A program made the position numbers and the translations under genes. The notes under the pieces were generated by a model. It was not told where the DNA came from. It worked only from the letters and a program-made list of their open reading frames with translations, and ran no database searches. Below are positions 1-6,293 of a DNA stretch of 8,783 nt, in pieces. The number at the start of each line of letters is the position of its first letter. The stretch's first letter is position 1. The stretch spans positions 1 through 8,783 of the forward strand of contig NZ_JBFJTH010000154.1 in assembly GCF_041625495.1 (NCBI RefSeq), written 5' to 3'. Source of the DNA: Litorivivens sp041625495. Its GTDB lineage: Bacteria; Pseudomonadota; Gammaproteobacteria; Pseudomonadales; Spongiibacteraceae.

Positions 1-1212
1 CACCTACTTGGCGGGCGTATCGATCCAGTGTCACTGGAACCCACCTGGACCGCAAAAGGGCGTGAGCGAGATTTACCGGTCTACCTGATGGAGACCATTG
101 ATACTGTCAGTCCGGCCGTTTCACTGGAGCAGCTGGCTCCCTCCCAGCCGCGCTACGCGCGCCTGCGTGACGCGCTGGCTCACTTTGAGAAAATCGCGGG
201 GGAAGGTGGCTGGCCTACCGTTCGCGGCAGTGGTCTCCTCAAGCCGGGACATCATGCCGCCTGGGTGCCATCTTTACGCGCCCGCATGCGAGCCAGTGGT
301 GATTATAACGGCACACCGCAGGAGGCAACGCTTTACGATGCTGAGCTGGTGCACGCGGTGAAAATTTTCCAGGTGCGATCCAACCTTGAGCCAGACGGTA
401 TCGTCGGCCCGATTACTCTGAAAAATCTAAACCAGTCGGCTCTGGACAAGGTAAACAAGATCAAGGTCAATCTTGAGCGCTGGCGCTGGCTTCCCGATGA
501 TATGGGCTACCGCCATATCCGAGTGAACATCGCGGACTACCGTCTGGAGGCGCACGAAGGCACAAACGTGAAAGAAATATTTGACGTTGTAGTCGGTCGT
601 ACCTACCGCCAGACGCCAATATTTTCTGCCAATATGTCCTATCTGGTACTAAACCCCTGGTGGGAAGTGCCGCGCAAGCTGGCACGACAGGATCTGTTAC
701 CGAAATTTCAGAAGACCCCTGAGATTATCCGGGAGTTGGGTTATCACATCCTTGACTCTCATGGGCAGTCGGTTGACCCCTATGCGGTAGACTGGAAAGC
801 CATCCCGGCGGCGCGCTTTCCATATCGTGTTCGGCAGGAACCAGGCGGAAAAAATGCCTTGGGCCGCGTCAAATTCATGTTTCCCAATCAGCATGAGGTT
901 TATTTGCACGATACCCCGTCACGGGACCTGTTCGCCAAGGTTCGACGGGACTTTTCATCCGGTTGTATCCGGGTGAGCGACCCGATGGACCTCGCCGCGT
1001 GGGTGCTTAAAGCGACTCCGGGATGGAGCGAGGACAAGGTGCTGGATGTAGTTGCTTCAGGCAGGGAGACCAGCGTGAGGCTAAAAGACCGCATCCCGGT
1101 ACATTTGCTGTACTGGACTGTGGTGGTTAATGACGAAACGGGTGATATCCGTTTCATTGAGGACATCTATGAGCGCGATGACAAAATCTGGGCGGCTATC
1201 CAGAATCGGTAG
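1..1212 (+). CDS. ldtD: L,D-transpeptidase, LdtD/YcbB type (5' end outside window)
   Basis: Periplasmic enzyme that, by family, joins meso-diaminopimelate residues of neighbouring peptidoglycan stems (3-3 crosslinks). The frame is open from base 1 and reads family-like residues (HLLGGRIDP) before the first possible start, a GTG at 28, so the gene begins upstream and 403 codons are seen; E. coli LdtD is about 615 residues, so roughly a third is missing. Numbering from base 1, a peptidoglycan-binding domain lies near residues 84-150 (FQVRSNLEPDGIVGPITL). The YkuD catalytic domain spans about 172-354, with H303 in LHDTP and nucleophile C322 in SSGCIRV. The NPWWEVP stretch before the catalytic motif is also typical of the YcbB branch. 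The next gene starts within its last 44 bases, suggesting translational coupling. Family assignment is firm; the exact paralogue name is by similarity remembered, not searched. Confidence 0.93.
   Translation, partial: HLLGGRIDPVSLEPTWTAKGRERDLPVYLMETIDTVSPAVSLEQLAPSQPRYARLRDALAHFEKIAGEGGWPTVRGSGLLKPGHHAAWVPSLRARMRASGDYNGTPQEATLYDAELVHAVKIFQVRSNLEPDGIVGPITLKNLNQSALDKVNKIKVNLERWRWLPDDMGYRHIRVNIADYRLEAHEGTNVKEIFDVVVGRTYRQTPIFSANMSYLVLNPWWEVPRKLARQDLLPKFQKTPEIIRELGYHILDSHGQSVDPYAVDWKAIPAARFPYRVRQEPGGKNALGRVKFMFPNQHEVYLHDTPSRDLFAKVRRDFSSGCIRVSDPMDLAAWVLKATPGWSEDKVLDVVASGRETSVRLKDRIPVHLLYWTVVVNDETGDIRFIEDIYERDDKIWAAIQNR
1159..1162 (+). promoter_or_regulatory. Ribosome binding site that decides the M15 peptidase start
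   Basis: GAGG, 6 bases before ATG 1169 and inside the ldtD coding region. It favours this start over the in-frame ATG at 1130, which would put 13 extra residues before the signal peptide. A second in-frame ATG at 1178 has the same site at longer spacing and is less likely. Confidence 0.6.
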
Positions 1213-2152
1213 CTTTACTGGTCGTTACTGGAAAGTTTGTGCGGCCCTACTGCTACTAGCCAGACATTCTCTAGCCTATGGCTTTGATTCGGGTGAGGCG
1301 GGCTTTACCGCGGTGGTAAGCGGGCTGCAGGTTCCCTACAAAGTGATGGCGGTTACCGCGATGCCGGGCGAAGAGCTGGTTATCAAGGTGCCCAAGGCTA
1401 CGGCCGCCACCGCGGCGATGGGCACGCTGGTAAAAGACAGTGAAACCCGCTACCGCTGGACAGCACCGCAGCGCAGTGGCCTGGTGACGCTGGAACTGAC
1501 CCGTGCCATTGAACAGCAGCGTATGACGCTCAATATCTTTGTGCTGCGGCCCACCGCAGACATCCGGGACGATAAGCTCGACGGCTATCGCATAGGTCAG
1601 TATCCCCAGCAGGCCTATCGCGGATTGGCCGCCTATGAAGCGCCATCCGGGCTGGTCGAGGTGACCTCGGCAGTGATGGATACGCCGCTATCCCCACACT
1701 TTACGCTGCGTCAGTTTCTGTGTAAGCAAGCAGCGGTGAACGGTAAGGAGTTCATGTTGTTTCGGCCCGAGCTGCTGCTCAAACTCGAAACTATTTTGCG
1801 AAAAATCAATGAGCGCGGGGTAACGGCAGATACGCTGTTTATCATGAGCGGTTATCGCACGCCGCACTACAATGCGAGCATTGGTAATTCGAAAAATTCG
1901 CGCCATATATATGGTGGTGCTGCCGACTGGTATGTGGACATGTCACCGAAAGACGGGCGCATGGATGATGTAAACCGCGATGGCAAGATAGACCGGAAGG
2001 ATGCGGGCTACCTGTATTCGCTGGTCGAAGGGCTCAGTAAGGAATCAGAATGGTTTAAAGGCGGTATTGGTGAGTATGGTAGCACCGCCAGCCATGGACC
2101 GTTCGTACATGTCGACGTCCGCGGGCAGCGCGCTCGCTGGGGACGCCGCTAG
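1169..2152 (+). CDS. Exported M15-type zinc metallopeptidase (D-Ala-D-Ala carboxypeptidase/MepK-like)
   Basis: Predicted 327-residue periplasmic peptidoglycan peptidase. I chose ATG 1169 because GAGG lies 6 bases ahead; it gives a basic start followed by a hydrophobic stretch (VCAALLLLA, residues 23-31) and a plausible signal peptidase site after SLA (residue 36). Residues about 40-130 look like a beta-rich domain of unknown role. The catalytic part, about 173-327, opens with SPHFTLRQFLCKQ and carries the M15 metal/catalytic pattern: H246 and D253 in SRHIYGGAAD, then H314 and D316 in HVDV. Between them sits an EF-hand-like loop, DVNRDGKIDRKD (267-278). M15-clan enzymes cut D,D or L,D bonds in stem peptides; E. 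coli places M15-like mepK directly after ldtD and MepK cuts 3-3 crosslinks, so a similar role is inferred. Substrate is not shown by the sequence. A lipoprotein is unlikely, since no lipobox is seen. Confidence 0.85.
   Translation: MSAMTKSGRLSRIGSFTGRYWKVCAALLLLARHSLAYGFDSGEAGFTAVVSGLQVPYKVMAVTAMPGEELVIKVPKATAATAAMGTLVKDSETRYRWTAPQRSGLVTLELTRAIEQQRMTLNIFVLRPTADIRDDKLDGYRIGQYPQQAYRGLAAYEAPSGLVEVTSAVMDTPLSPHFTLRQFLCKQAAVNGKEFMLFRPELLLKLETILRKINERGVTADTLFIMSGYRTPHYNASIGNSKNSRHIYGGAADWYVDMSPKDGRMDDVNRDGKIDRKDAGYLYSLVEGLSKESEWFKGGIGEYGSTASHGPFVHVDVRGQRARWGRR
2116..2145. terminator. Interrupted hairpin just past the GNAT gene stop, no T-run
   Basis: Two nested arms: CGTCC (2116-2120) with GGACG (2141-2145), and CAGCG (2126-2130) with CGCTG (2135-2139), around a 4-base loop with an internal bulge. 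Read on the minus strand it begins 7 bases after the GNAT stop and lies within the end of the convergent peptidase gene. There is no T-run, so termination is only a possibility. Confidence 0.22.
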
Positions 2153-3061
2153 TTACAGGCTGAGTCGGCGCAGGCGAGGGTCTTCCTGCGCCAGGTTCCA
2201 GAGCATGTCGAACTGCAGGATATAGTTAAGCGCGCTGGGCCGGTTACTGAAATCGGCCCAGTGAGCATTGGGCTCATTTCGTTTGGAAACTATCAACCCC
2301 GCGTTATCTGCCACCAGAAACTCTTCCTCCGCTTGACCCGCCTGATCTTCTGGCAGGGCGCGCAGCAAAATAGAAGTATTCAGCCGCTGTTGCAGTTCGA
2401 GCAGTCGATGGCCTCGGCCAGTAAGTTGGTCCGGACGTAATACCAGAATACGAATCTCGGTGGTCTTATGCAGCCGGGCGAGTTCGGAAAGCGCGGAGCG
2501 CACGGTATCGTTGTCGTAAACCGATGGGTCGAGAGATTCGCTGAATATCCGCAACTGGCGGCGACACTGCGACACCATGGATGCGACGGTGTGCTCCAGA
2601 TCGGTGACTGCGTGCTTGCCACTGTCCTTACCGAGAATGAAATCCTGGCGGAGCGTCAGGCGCATTGACCTGTGGGCAATGCCGGCATCCATAAATTCCG
2701 GCCCGTAGGTTACAAAACCAAATTGCTCATAGAAACCAACTGCACTGAGCTGGGCGTTGAGCCAGACTTCACGCAGGTTTTGCAGCTTTGCATGGCGAAT
2801 AACACGCAAAAGCAGATCTTTGCCGACGCCTTTAGAGCGATAGGGTTTGCGAACTGCCATGCGTCCGATGTGGCCGTCGCGCAGCATGCGCACGGTGCCC
2901 ACCGGCTCGCCATTATCAGTTGCCAGCCAGTGATGGGCGCGGTCGTCCTCGCCATCCCATTCAAGGTCTTCGGGTACGCCCTGTTCCTCAACAAATACTT
3001 CGCGCCGAATGGCGTGGAGCTGTGCCTGATCCTGAGCCCAGCTGGCTTCTATTACGTTCAT
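2153..3061 (-). CDS. GNAT N-acetyltransferase with a C-terminal domain of unknown function
   Basis: A 302-residue two-domain protein. Residues about 1-138 are a GNAT fold that should move an acyl group from acyl-CoA to an amine: an ElaA-like start (IRREVFVEEQGVPEDLEWDG), the acetyl-CoA pyrophosphate loop R75-S-K-G-V-G80 after IGRMAV, and a motif B region around NAQLSAVGFYEQFGF (102-116). Residues about 150-302 form a second domain (RIFSESLDPSVYD, IRILVLRP, FLVADNAGLIVS) that resembles one half of a phospholipase-D-like fold but lacks an HxK catalytic motif. I recall such C-terminal extensions in related gammaproteobacteria, probably in the DUF7931 group, but did not verify this. It is the last gene of the purB-roxA unit, 10 bases after roxA, with no strong Shine-Dalgarno, so translation probably depends on coupling. 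Its stop codon abuts that of the convergent peptidase. The acceptor substrate is unknown. Confidence 0.85.
   Translation of the reverse strand: MNVIEASWAQDQAQLHAIRREVFVEEQGVPEDLEWDGEDDRAHHWLATDNGEPVGTVRMLRDGHIGRMAVRKPYRSKGVGKDLLLRVIRHAKLQNLREVWLNAQLSAVGFYEQFGFVTYGPEFMDAGIAHRSMRLTLRQDFILGKDSGKHAVTDLEHTVASMVSQCRRQLRIFSESLDPSVYDNDTVRSALSELARLHKTTEIRILVLRPDQLTGRGHRLLELQQRLNTSILLRALPEDQAGQAEEEFLVADNAGLIVSKRNEPNAHWADFSNRPSALNYILQFDMLWNLAQEDPRLRRLSL
2167..2192. terminator. GC-rich hairpin just past the M15 peptidase stop, no T-run
   Basis: Perfect 8-base inverted repeat, GGCGCAGG (2167-2174) and CCTGCGCC (2185-2192), around a 10-base loop. It starts 15 bases after the plus-strand stop codon and lies inside the 3' end of the convergent GNAT gene. 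No run of T follows on either strand, so it is not a classical intrinsic terminator. It could stabilise the 3' end of the plus-strand transcript or be a chance product of GC-rich coding sequence. Confidence 0.3.
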
Positions 3062-3071
3062 ACTGCGTTCG

Positions 3072-4187
3072 CTACTCTGCTGTCAGCGCGCGTGTGGAAA
3101 GCAAAAAACTGGCCGCTTGCGGCGATATTTTCTGCAGCGCAACCCATAGTGTATCAGGGAGAAGGTCTCCGGGAATCAACTGGCACACATCCGTGAGTAA
3201 CTCGACGGCTTCAGGGGCTATCTCCATGCTCATACCGTTGGCAAAAAGCAATGAAAATGGCGAGTCGATATACAGGGTTATGCGTGAATCCAGGCTTCGA
3301 CAAACACCTTTGGCGGGAACTGCGCGTGGCTCGGGGTGGGGCAGTGTTTCATCGTCTGCCTCGGTGACAAGTTCTCCAAAGCTGGCTATCAGGCTGGTTT
3401 TATCACTGAGGGCATCGTGCAACAAGGACTGTAAATGATCGATATGCCGACGATCCAGCGTTTGCCCGGATGCCAGTGTCGCTGCGGTGTCCCGGTAGCG
3501 TAAATCTTCGGTGAGGTCCGCGCTGAGGGTTTCCCACCAACGCTCCAGAATCTGGCTTAGTGAGGGCGCTCGAAAGCCGACCGACAGCGTTATACATTGA
3601 TCATCCAGTGCGGTGCCCCAGTGTGCGACACCCGGTGGAATATAGAGGATGTCGCCAGGATTGAGAACATAGCGGGCCTGCTCGTGAAATTCGTCGAGCA
3701 AGCGCAGCGGCTGGCTGTCGAGTACGACATCGCTTTCGTCGCACCGCTGGCCAATGCGCCATTCGCGCTGACCACTGCCTTGAATGAGAAAGACATCGTA
3801 GCGATCAAAATGAGGGCCGACGCCACCGCCGGTGACCGCGTAACTCGCCATGATGTCTTCAATTCGCCATTGCGGTAAAAAGTCGAAGTGGCGTAGCAGG
3901 GCGGTGATCTCTTCAAACCACTGATCAACACGCTGTACCAACAAGGTCCAATGTGTGGACGGCAATTCGGAAAACACCGACGCCTCCATTGGCCCATTGC
4001 GAAGCTGCCAGCGCTTGTCTTTGCCAGCTATAAGACGAGATTCCACTTCGGCTTCGCAGGCCAGGCCAGCCAGATCATCGCCATCTATCGGACATTGGTA
4101 ATCAGGCAACCCCTGCTGAATTAGCAAGGGTTCGCGTTGCCAGTAGTCGCGCAGGAACTGCGCGCTGTCGAATCCCGCCAGGGCCAT
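3072..4187 (-). CDS. roxA: Ribosomal protein uL16 arginine hydroxylase, JmjC/cupin oxygenase
   Basis: Fe(II)- and 2-oxoglutarate-dependent oxygenase; the E. coli homologue (YcfD/RoxA) hydroxylates Arg81 of ribosomal protein L16 (uL16). The protein is 371 residues, close to E. coli's 373. The metal triad is visible as H126 and D128 in GPHFDRYDVFLIQG and H189 in IPPGVAHWG, on a double-stranded beta-helix spanning about 90-205. R141 in GQREWRIG matches the arginine reported to contact 2-oxoglutarate in the E. coli enzyme. The C-terminal third (about 215-371) fits the dimerisation and winged-helix parts of this family. The gene starts 11 bases after purB; a weak GAG sits 8 bases before the ATG, directly after the purB stop, suggesting cotranscription and coupled translation. 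In E. coli phoPQ separate purB from roxA; here they do not. The activity is family knowledge, not shown in this organism. Confidence 0.9.
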   Translation of the reverse strand: MALAGFDSAQFLRDYWQREPLLIQQGLPDYQCPIDGDDLAGLACEAEVESRLIAGKDKRWQLRNGPMEASVFSELPSTHWTLLVQRVDQWFEEITALLRHFDFLPQWRIEDIMASYAVTGGGVGPHFDRYDVFLIQGSGQREWRIGQRCDESDVVLDSQPLRLLDEFHEQARYVLNPGDILYIPPGVAHWGTALDDQCITLSVGFRAPSLSQILERWWETLSADLTEDLRYRDTAATLASGQTLDRRHIDHLQSLLHDALSDKTSLIASFGELVTEADDETLPHPEPRAVPAKGVCRSLDSRITLYIDSPFSLLFANGMSMEIAPEAVELLTDVCQLIPGDLLPDTLWVALQKISPQAASFLLSTRALTAE

Positions 4188-4198
4188 TGTAGTTACTC

Positions 4199-5563
4199 TT
4201 AAACGCGCCGCGCTTGCTCGGCCGCATTGCCAATATAGGCGGCGGGGGTCAGTGCCTGCAGCTCTGCCTTTGCGCTGTCGGGAATGTCGAGTTTTTCAAC
4301 AAATTCCCTGATCGCCTGCTGGTTGATGCTGTGGCCTCGGGTCAATGCCTTGAGTTTTTCATAGGCCTGCTCAACATTGTAGCGTCGCATGACTGTCTGA
4401 ATTGGCTCGGCCAATACTTCCCAGGCTGCATCGAGGTCCTCGCTGATTCGTGCGGTATTGATTTGCAGCTTGCCAATGCCTTTCAGGCTGGCTTCATAGG
4501 CGATTAGGCTATACGCCATGCCAACACCCATGTTGCGCAGTACCGTAGAGTCGGTCAGATCACGCTGCCAGCGGGATATTGGAAGTTTCGCCGACAGGTG
4601 GCCAAAAATGGCGTTGGCAATGCCCAGGTTGCCTTCCGAGTTCTCAAAGTCGATGGGGTTAACTTTATGCGGCATGGTAGACGAACCGACTTCACCCTCT
4701 ACCGTTTTCTGTTTGAAGTAACCAAGGGAAATATAGCCCCAGATATCGCGGTCAAAATCTATCAGGATGGTATTGAAACGCGCGATCGCATCAAACAGCT
4801 CGGCAATATAATCGTGGGGTTCGATCTGGGTGGTGTAGGGGTTCCAGGTCAGCCCGAGAGATTCAACAAAGCGCTTGGCATTTGCCTCCCAATCCACCTC
4901 GGCATAGGCCGAGAGGTGGGCATTGTAGTTGCCCACCGCACCGTTGATTTTGCCCAGCAGTTCTACCTGCTTGATGGTCTCCAGCTGGCGTCGCAGGCGA
5001 GCCACAACATTGGCAATTTCCTTGCCCATGGTGGTCGGGCTGGCAGACTGGCCGTGGGTGCGCGACAGCATGGGTACATCGGCCAGGTTGTGCGCCAGTG
5101 TGACCAGTTGATCGATGATAGTTTGGGCCTTGTTGACCAGGTATTCCCGCCCAGTTTTTAACATCAACGCATGGGACAGGTTGTTTATGTCTTCTGAGGT
5201 GCAGGCAAAGTGGACAAACTCGCCGCCACTGGCCAGTTCGGCATTGTCGGCAATAGTCTCTTTAATTAAATATTCCACCGCTTTCACATCGTGATTGGTG
5301 GTGCGTTCAATGTCCTTTACGCGCTGCGCGTGGTCTTCGGTAAAGCCGCTGACCAGTGTCTCCAGCAGGGCATTTGCCTCGCTACTGAAGGGTTTCAGCT
5401 CGGGAATGCCGGGGTGGTTTGCCAGTTGTTGCAGCCAGCGAACCTCTACTTCAACCCGGTATTTGATTAGGCCGTATTCACTGAAAATGGGTCGCAGGTC
5501 GGCGGTTTTACTGCCGTAGCGGCCATCAATGGGAGAAATGGCGGAAAGTGCCGTCAAGTCCAT
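4199..5563 (-). CDS. purB: Adenylosuccinate lyase
   Basis: Cytosolic homotetrameric lyase that releases fumarate at two steps of purine synthesis: SAICAR to AICAR, and adenylosuccinate to AMP. The 454-residue length is close to E. coli PurB (456), and the start MDLTALSAISPIDGRYG is typical of that branch. The fumarase/aspartase signature GSSTMPHKVNPIDFENSEGN lies at 293-312, with the mobile-loop serine at 294/295; H170 in SRTHGQSASPTT is the likely general acid, matching H171 of E. coli. Other conserved blocks are TTNHDVKAVEY (88-98) and HFACTSEDINNL (118-129). An AAGGA site 7 bases before the ATG supports the start. It is probably the first gene of a unit with roxA and the GNAT gene, having its own promoter in the gap after hflD. 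A PurR-type operator was not recognised. Confidence 0.98.
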   Translation of the reverse strand: MDLTALSAISPIDGRYGSKTADLRPIFSEYGLIKYRVEVEVRWLQQLANHPGIPELKPFSSEANALLETLVSGFTEDHAQRVKDIERTTNHDVKAVEYLIKETIADNAELASGGEFVHFACTSEDINNLSHALMLKTGREYLVNKAQTIIDQLVTLAHNLADVPMLSRTHGQSASPTTMGKEIANVVARLRRQLETIKQVELLGKINGAVGNYNAHLSAYAEVDWEANAKRFVESLGLTWNPYTTQIEPHDYIAELFDAIARFNTILIDFDRDIWGYISLGYFKQKTVEGEVGSSTMPHKVNPIDFENSEGNLGIANAIFGHLSAKLPISRWQRDLTDSTVLRNMGVGMAYSLIAYEASLKGIGKLQINTARISEDLDAAWEVLAEPIQTVMRRYNVEQAYEKLKALTRGHSINQQAIREFVEKLDIPDSAKAELQALTPAAYIGNAAEQARRV

Positions 5564-5570
5564 GAAATCT

Positions 5571-5575
5571 TCCTT
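5571..5575 (-). promoter_or_regulatory. Strong ribosome binding site of purB
   Basis: AAGGA on the minus strand, 7 bases ahead of ATG 5563. It is among the best Shine-Dalgarno matches in the window and fits purB being the head of a transcription unit. Confidence 0.65.
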
Positions 5576-5602
5576 GCTGTGCGGGGGTACGGAAAGGCGG
5601 CA

Positions 5603-5631
5603 ATTCTACCCTAGTGCGGGGCGCACGTCAG
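5603..5631 (-). promoter_or_regulatory. Putative sigma70 promoter of purB-roxA-GNAT
   Basis: On the minus strand CTGACG (5631-5626, 4 of 6 matches to TTGACA with the TGAC core intact) is followed after exactly 17 bases by TAGAAT (5608-5603, 5 of 6 matches to TATAAT). A start near 5596 would leave a leader of about 33 bases before the purB ATG. It lies wholly in the 82-base gap between hflD and purB. No clear terminator for hflD is seen in the gap, so readthrough from upstream is possible. Confidence 0.5.
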
Positions 5632-5645
5632 GTTTGGCGGTCGGT

Positions 5646-6293
5646 TTAATGCGGGATCTCGCGCTGCAGAATCTCACGCACAGTGCGCACAATACGGTTC
5701 TTCGCAAACAGGAAGTGGCGGCGCCGTCCGCCGAGCTGTTTCCAGAGATACGCACCGCGTATCCCCGCCAGCAACAGTGCCCGGATCCGGTCAGCATTTT
5801 GTGCATTTTGCAGCTGTTGTGCGCTCCCATTTATTTTCAGGCGGAACTTGAAGTTGCTGACAGTGTCTTTATAGATTCCTGCAATAGGCGACGCTAACTC
5901 ATTGATATTCTTGTCGCTTAGAAGCTGCCCCCTTTCAGTGTGGTCAAGCCTGGAGCGAATGATGGCAGCGGCCTCGGGCGTTTTCTCAAGCTGTTTCTGC
6001 AGGTGCGTAATACCAATGATATAGCGCACTAGTTCACGATCGCTGACACTGCGAGTACCGGTGAGTAGATCGTGTAATTTGCGCAGGCCAAGTTCTAGAG
6101 CGGCCACCGAGCCGTAGGCTTCAATCGGCGACTGGGATGAAAAAGAGAACAGACTTTTTAGGCAGGCTTCAAAAGCTTCTGGCTCGGCGTTACCGGTTCT
6201 GGCAATGGAGTCCACCAGAGCAACACTCTGGCAAATGCCGGCCAGTGCCAACACCTGGTCTCGCAATGCCTGATCTGTTTGCGGCTGGCTCAT
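5646..6293 (-). CDS. hflD: HflD-family protein (lysogenisation regulator homologue, DUF489)
   Basis: All-helical 215-residue protein, close to E. coli HflD (213). In E. coli HflD binds phage lambda CII and hinders lysogeny; its cellular role beyond phage is not settled, and a lambda-like function should not be assumed here. Family-typical stretches are LALAGICQSVALVDSIA near the N terminus, the central LELGLRKLHDLL, IAGIYKDTVSNFKFRLKING, and IRALLLAGIRGAYLWKQLGG near the C terminus. I chose ATG 6293 because it makes a 4-base ATGA overlap with the mnmA stop and has GGAG 8 bases ahead; an upstream in-frame ATG at 6347 would extend 18 residues into mnmA. It is the last gene of the rluE-nudJ-mnmA-hflD run. 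The mnmA-hflD-purB order is the same as in E. coli. Confidence 0.92.
   Translation of the reverse strand: MSQPQTDQALRDQVLALAGICQSVALVDSIARTGNAEPEAFEACLKSLFSFSSQSPIEAYGSVAALELGLRKLHDLLTGTRSVSDRELVRYIIGITHLQKQLEKTPEAAAIIRSRLDHTERGQLLSDKNINELASPIAGIYKDTVSNFKFRLKINGSAQQLQNAQNADRIRALLLAGIRGAYLWKQLGGRRRHFLFAKNRIVRTVREILQREIPH

Noticed and set aside
28..30. GTG as the start of the L,D-transpeptidase gene
   Set aside because: The frame is open to base 1 with family-like residues before it, and E. coli LdtD is about 200 residues longer; the true start is upstream.
1130..1168. Upstream in-frame ATG for the M15 peptidase
   Set aside because: It adds 13 residues ahead of the signal peptide and lies far from the GAGG site that serves ATG 1169.
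2672..3196. Open plus-strand frame of 174 codons antisense to the GNAT gene and the end of roxA
   Set aside because: It spans two genuine minus-strand genes and resembles nothing known.
4598..5161. Open plus-strand frame of 187 codons antisense to purB
   Set aside because: Shadow of the strongly conserved purB coding sequence; no recognisable domain.
5585..5611. GGGTA/TACCC inverted repeat in the hflD-purB gap as a purine operator
   Set aside because: Arms of 5 bases with a 17-base loop are expected by chance, and no PurR-box pattern is seen.
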